Source: Mangrovicoccus algicola
GTDB taxonomy: Bacteria; Pseudomonadota; Alphaproteobacteria; Rhodobacterales; Rhodobacteraceae
DNA: 64,000 bases
Assembly (NCBI RefSeq): GCF_014903745.1
Contig: NZ_JACVXA010000004.1
Coordinates: forward strand, 62,001 to 126,000
Direction: 5' to 3'
Part shown: piece after piece, positions 62,917-64,000 of the stretch
How the letters are laid out: every line of letters begins with the position of its first letter
Position numbering within the stretch: position 1 is the stretch's first letter
The notes under the pieces: generated by a model
What the model was told of the DNA's origin: nothing
Seen by the model: the letters and a program-made list of their open reading frames with translations, nothing else
Databases searched by the model: none
Translations under genes and position numbers: made by a program

Positions 62917-64000
62917 GTGAGACTGATTGTTCCGCTGGCCGCGGCGGCATTCGGGCTGGCATCGGCCTGCATGGCGGCGGATCTGCGCACGGGCGTGCTG
63001 CGGGTCGATTACCCGTCGGTGCCGCCGGTGACGCGTCTGGATGCGCGGCCTTCGGATCTGGGCTTCGCCGGGGCCGCCCTGGCGCAGGAGGACAATGCCA
63101 CGACCGGCGGCTTCATGGGCCACGGCTATGCGCTGGAAACCGTGGCCGTCGCGCCGGAGGGCGCCGATGCCGCGCTGGACGCGCTGCTGGCGGAGGGCAT
63201 CGGGACGCTTGTCATCCTGGCGCGCGACGCGGATCTGCTGCGGCTGGCCGACCGGGCGGGGCCGGAGGTCCTGGTCCTCAATGCAGCCGCGCGCGGCACG
63301 GCGCTGCGCGATGGCGACTGCCGGGCGAATGTGCTGCATGTGACGCCGTCGGTGGCGATGCTGGCCGATGCGGCGGTGCAATTCGCCGCCTGGAAGAAAT
63401 GGACGCGGCTCTACCTCATCCACGGATCGAACCCGCAGGACCTGGCGCTGGCCGAGGCCTATCGCCGGGCGGCGGCGCGGTTCGGGGCGCGCATCGTGGA
63501 GGAGCGCGAATTCGAGGATACCGGCGGGGCGCGGCGCACGGATTCGGGTCATGTGATGGTGCAGCGCCAGCTGCCCGTATTCACCCAGGACGCCCGCGAG
63601 CATGACGTGGTGATCGCCGCGGATGCCTCCGATGTCTTCGCCCGCTACCTGCCCTTCCACCTGTGGGATCCGCGCCCGGTGATCGGCTCGGCCGGGCTGC
63701 AGCCGGTCAGCTTCGACCCCGCGCTGGAGGCCTGGGGCGCGACCCAGTTCCAGCGCCGCTTCGAGGCGCTGACCGGGCGGCGCCTGGCCGAGGCGGATTA
63801 CGACACCTGGCTGGCCCTGCGCGTGCTGGGCGAGGCCGTCACCCGCACCGGCAGCGCCGATCCCGCCACGCTGCGCGCCTATGCGCTGTCGGAGGAATTC
63901 GAGCTGGCCGCCTTCAAGGGGCAGAAGGTGACCTTCCGCCCCTGGAACGGCCAGCTGCGCCAGCCGGTCCTGCTGTTCGACGGCAGGATCACCGCCAGCG
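62917..64000 (+). CDS. ABC transporter substrate-binding protein of the PQQ-dependent alcohol dehydrogenase system (3' end outside window)
   Basis: 361 codons of a periplasmic branched-chain-amino-acid-type binding protein. After a signal peptide (RLIVPLAAAAFGLASACMAA) come the family features DLGFAGAALAQEDNATTGGF, GHGYALETV, a conserved WKKWTRLYLIHGSNPQD and VVIAADASDVFARYLPFHLW. This subfamily is linked to PQQ dehydrogenases and is followed elsewhere by permease and ATPase genes, here beyond the window. The start is GTG 62917 with GGGGGAGG upstream. The ligand is unknown. Confidence 0.9.
   Translation, partial: MRLIVPLAAAAFGLASACMAADLRTGVLRVDYPSVPPVTRLDARPSDLGFAGAALAQEDNATTGGFMGHGYALETVAVAPEGADAALDALLAEGIGTLVILARDADLLRLADRAGPEVLVLNAAARGTALRDGDCRANVLHVTPSVAMLADAAVQFAAWKKWTRLYLIHGSNPQDLALAEAYRRAAARFGARIVEEREFEDTGGARRTDSGHVMVQRQLPVFTQDAREHDVVIAADASDVFARYLPFHLWDPRPVIGSAGLQPVSFDPALEAWGATQFQRRFEALTGRRLAEADYDTWLALRVLGEAVTRTGSADPATLRAYALSEEFELAAFKGQKVTFRPWNGQLRQPVLLFDGRITAS

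Overview
The window is high-GC alphaproteobacterial DNA. The SD-led starts, the fabD-fabG-acpP-fabF-mltG block, the VPLPA-type C-terminal anchors, and above all the gfa/flhA/fghA/xoxF neighbourhood point to a Paracoccus-like member of the Rhodobacteraceae that can oxidise methanol with a lanthanide enzyme and detoxify formaldehyde through glutathione. No rRNA, tRNA, CRISPR array, insertion sequence or prophage was recognised. Gene density is high, and both strands are used in short operons.

Layout. 1-3.1 kb: a polar amino acid ABC transporter on the minus strand (two permeases, binding protein, ATPase), with the second permease cut by the window edge. 3.2-8.9 kb: a TerB-like protein, a C-type-lectin surface protein, an unknown membrane protein, a MarR regulator with a palindromic operator candidate, a cytochrome b561-YceI fusion and an AEC transporter. 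9.1-15.9 kb: fatty acid synthesis genes (fabD, fabG, acpP, fabF) and mltG, interrupted by two opposite-strand genes (a VPLPA-anchored protein and a dihaem cytochrome c). 16.1-17.6 kb: a LuxR-type receptor and rpe. 17.8-24.5 kb: a transglutaminase-DUF2126 / permuted ATP-grasp-alpha-E / transglutaminase operon of the predicted peptide-amidoligase type. 24.5-27.6 kb: an NsrR/RirA-like Rrf2 regulator with a perfect FNR box upstream, an unknown gene running antisense into a LysR gene, and dtd. 27.7-33.9 kb: an rRNA methyltransferase-like gene, a 1272-residue subtilisin-like protease without a Sec leader, and an AI-2E family permease. 34.2-39.9 kb: a possible 28-residue microprotein gene with its own terminator, a cold shock gene, an orphan ParA, nadD, a PBP4-type carboxypeptidase, tpiA and a second LuxR-type receptor. 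39.9-47.1 kb: an ErpA-like carrier, a DUF3307 / SatD-like pair with tandem operator-like repeats, a MIP18-family assembly factor, a RimB-RimK fusion, tgt, small unknown genes and rplY.

47.3 kb to the end is a methylotrophy island. Gfa, FlhA and FghA turn formaldehyde into formate through glutathione adducts. XoxF carries the Asp-Tyr-Asp lanthanide signature and probably passes electrons to XoxG and a small cytochrome c. XoxJ, a CXXCW-type protein, a SoxYZ-like carrier, a metallo-beta-lactamase-fold hydrolase, a DUF3280 protein and an ABC binding protein are the usual accessory set of PQQ dehydrogenases. A NarL-type response regulator, a FIST-domain sensor and a hybrid histidine kinase stand at the head of the island and are the likely control module.

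Most interesting for follow-up: the SatD-like/DUF3307 pair with its tandem repeats, the FIST-kinase-regulator module in front of xoxF, the amidoligase-type operon without its Anbu peptidase, the 28-residue ORF ahead of the cold shock gene, and several conserved-looking unknowns inside the methylotrophy island.
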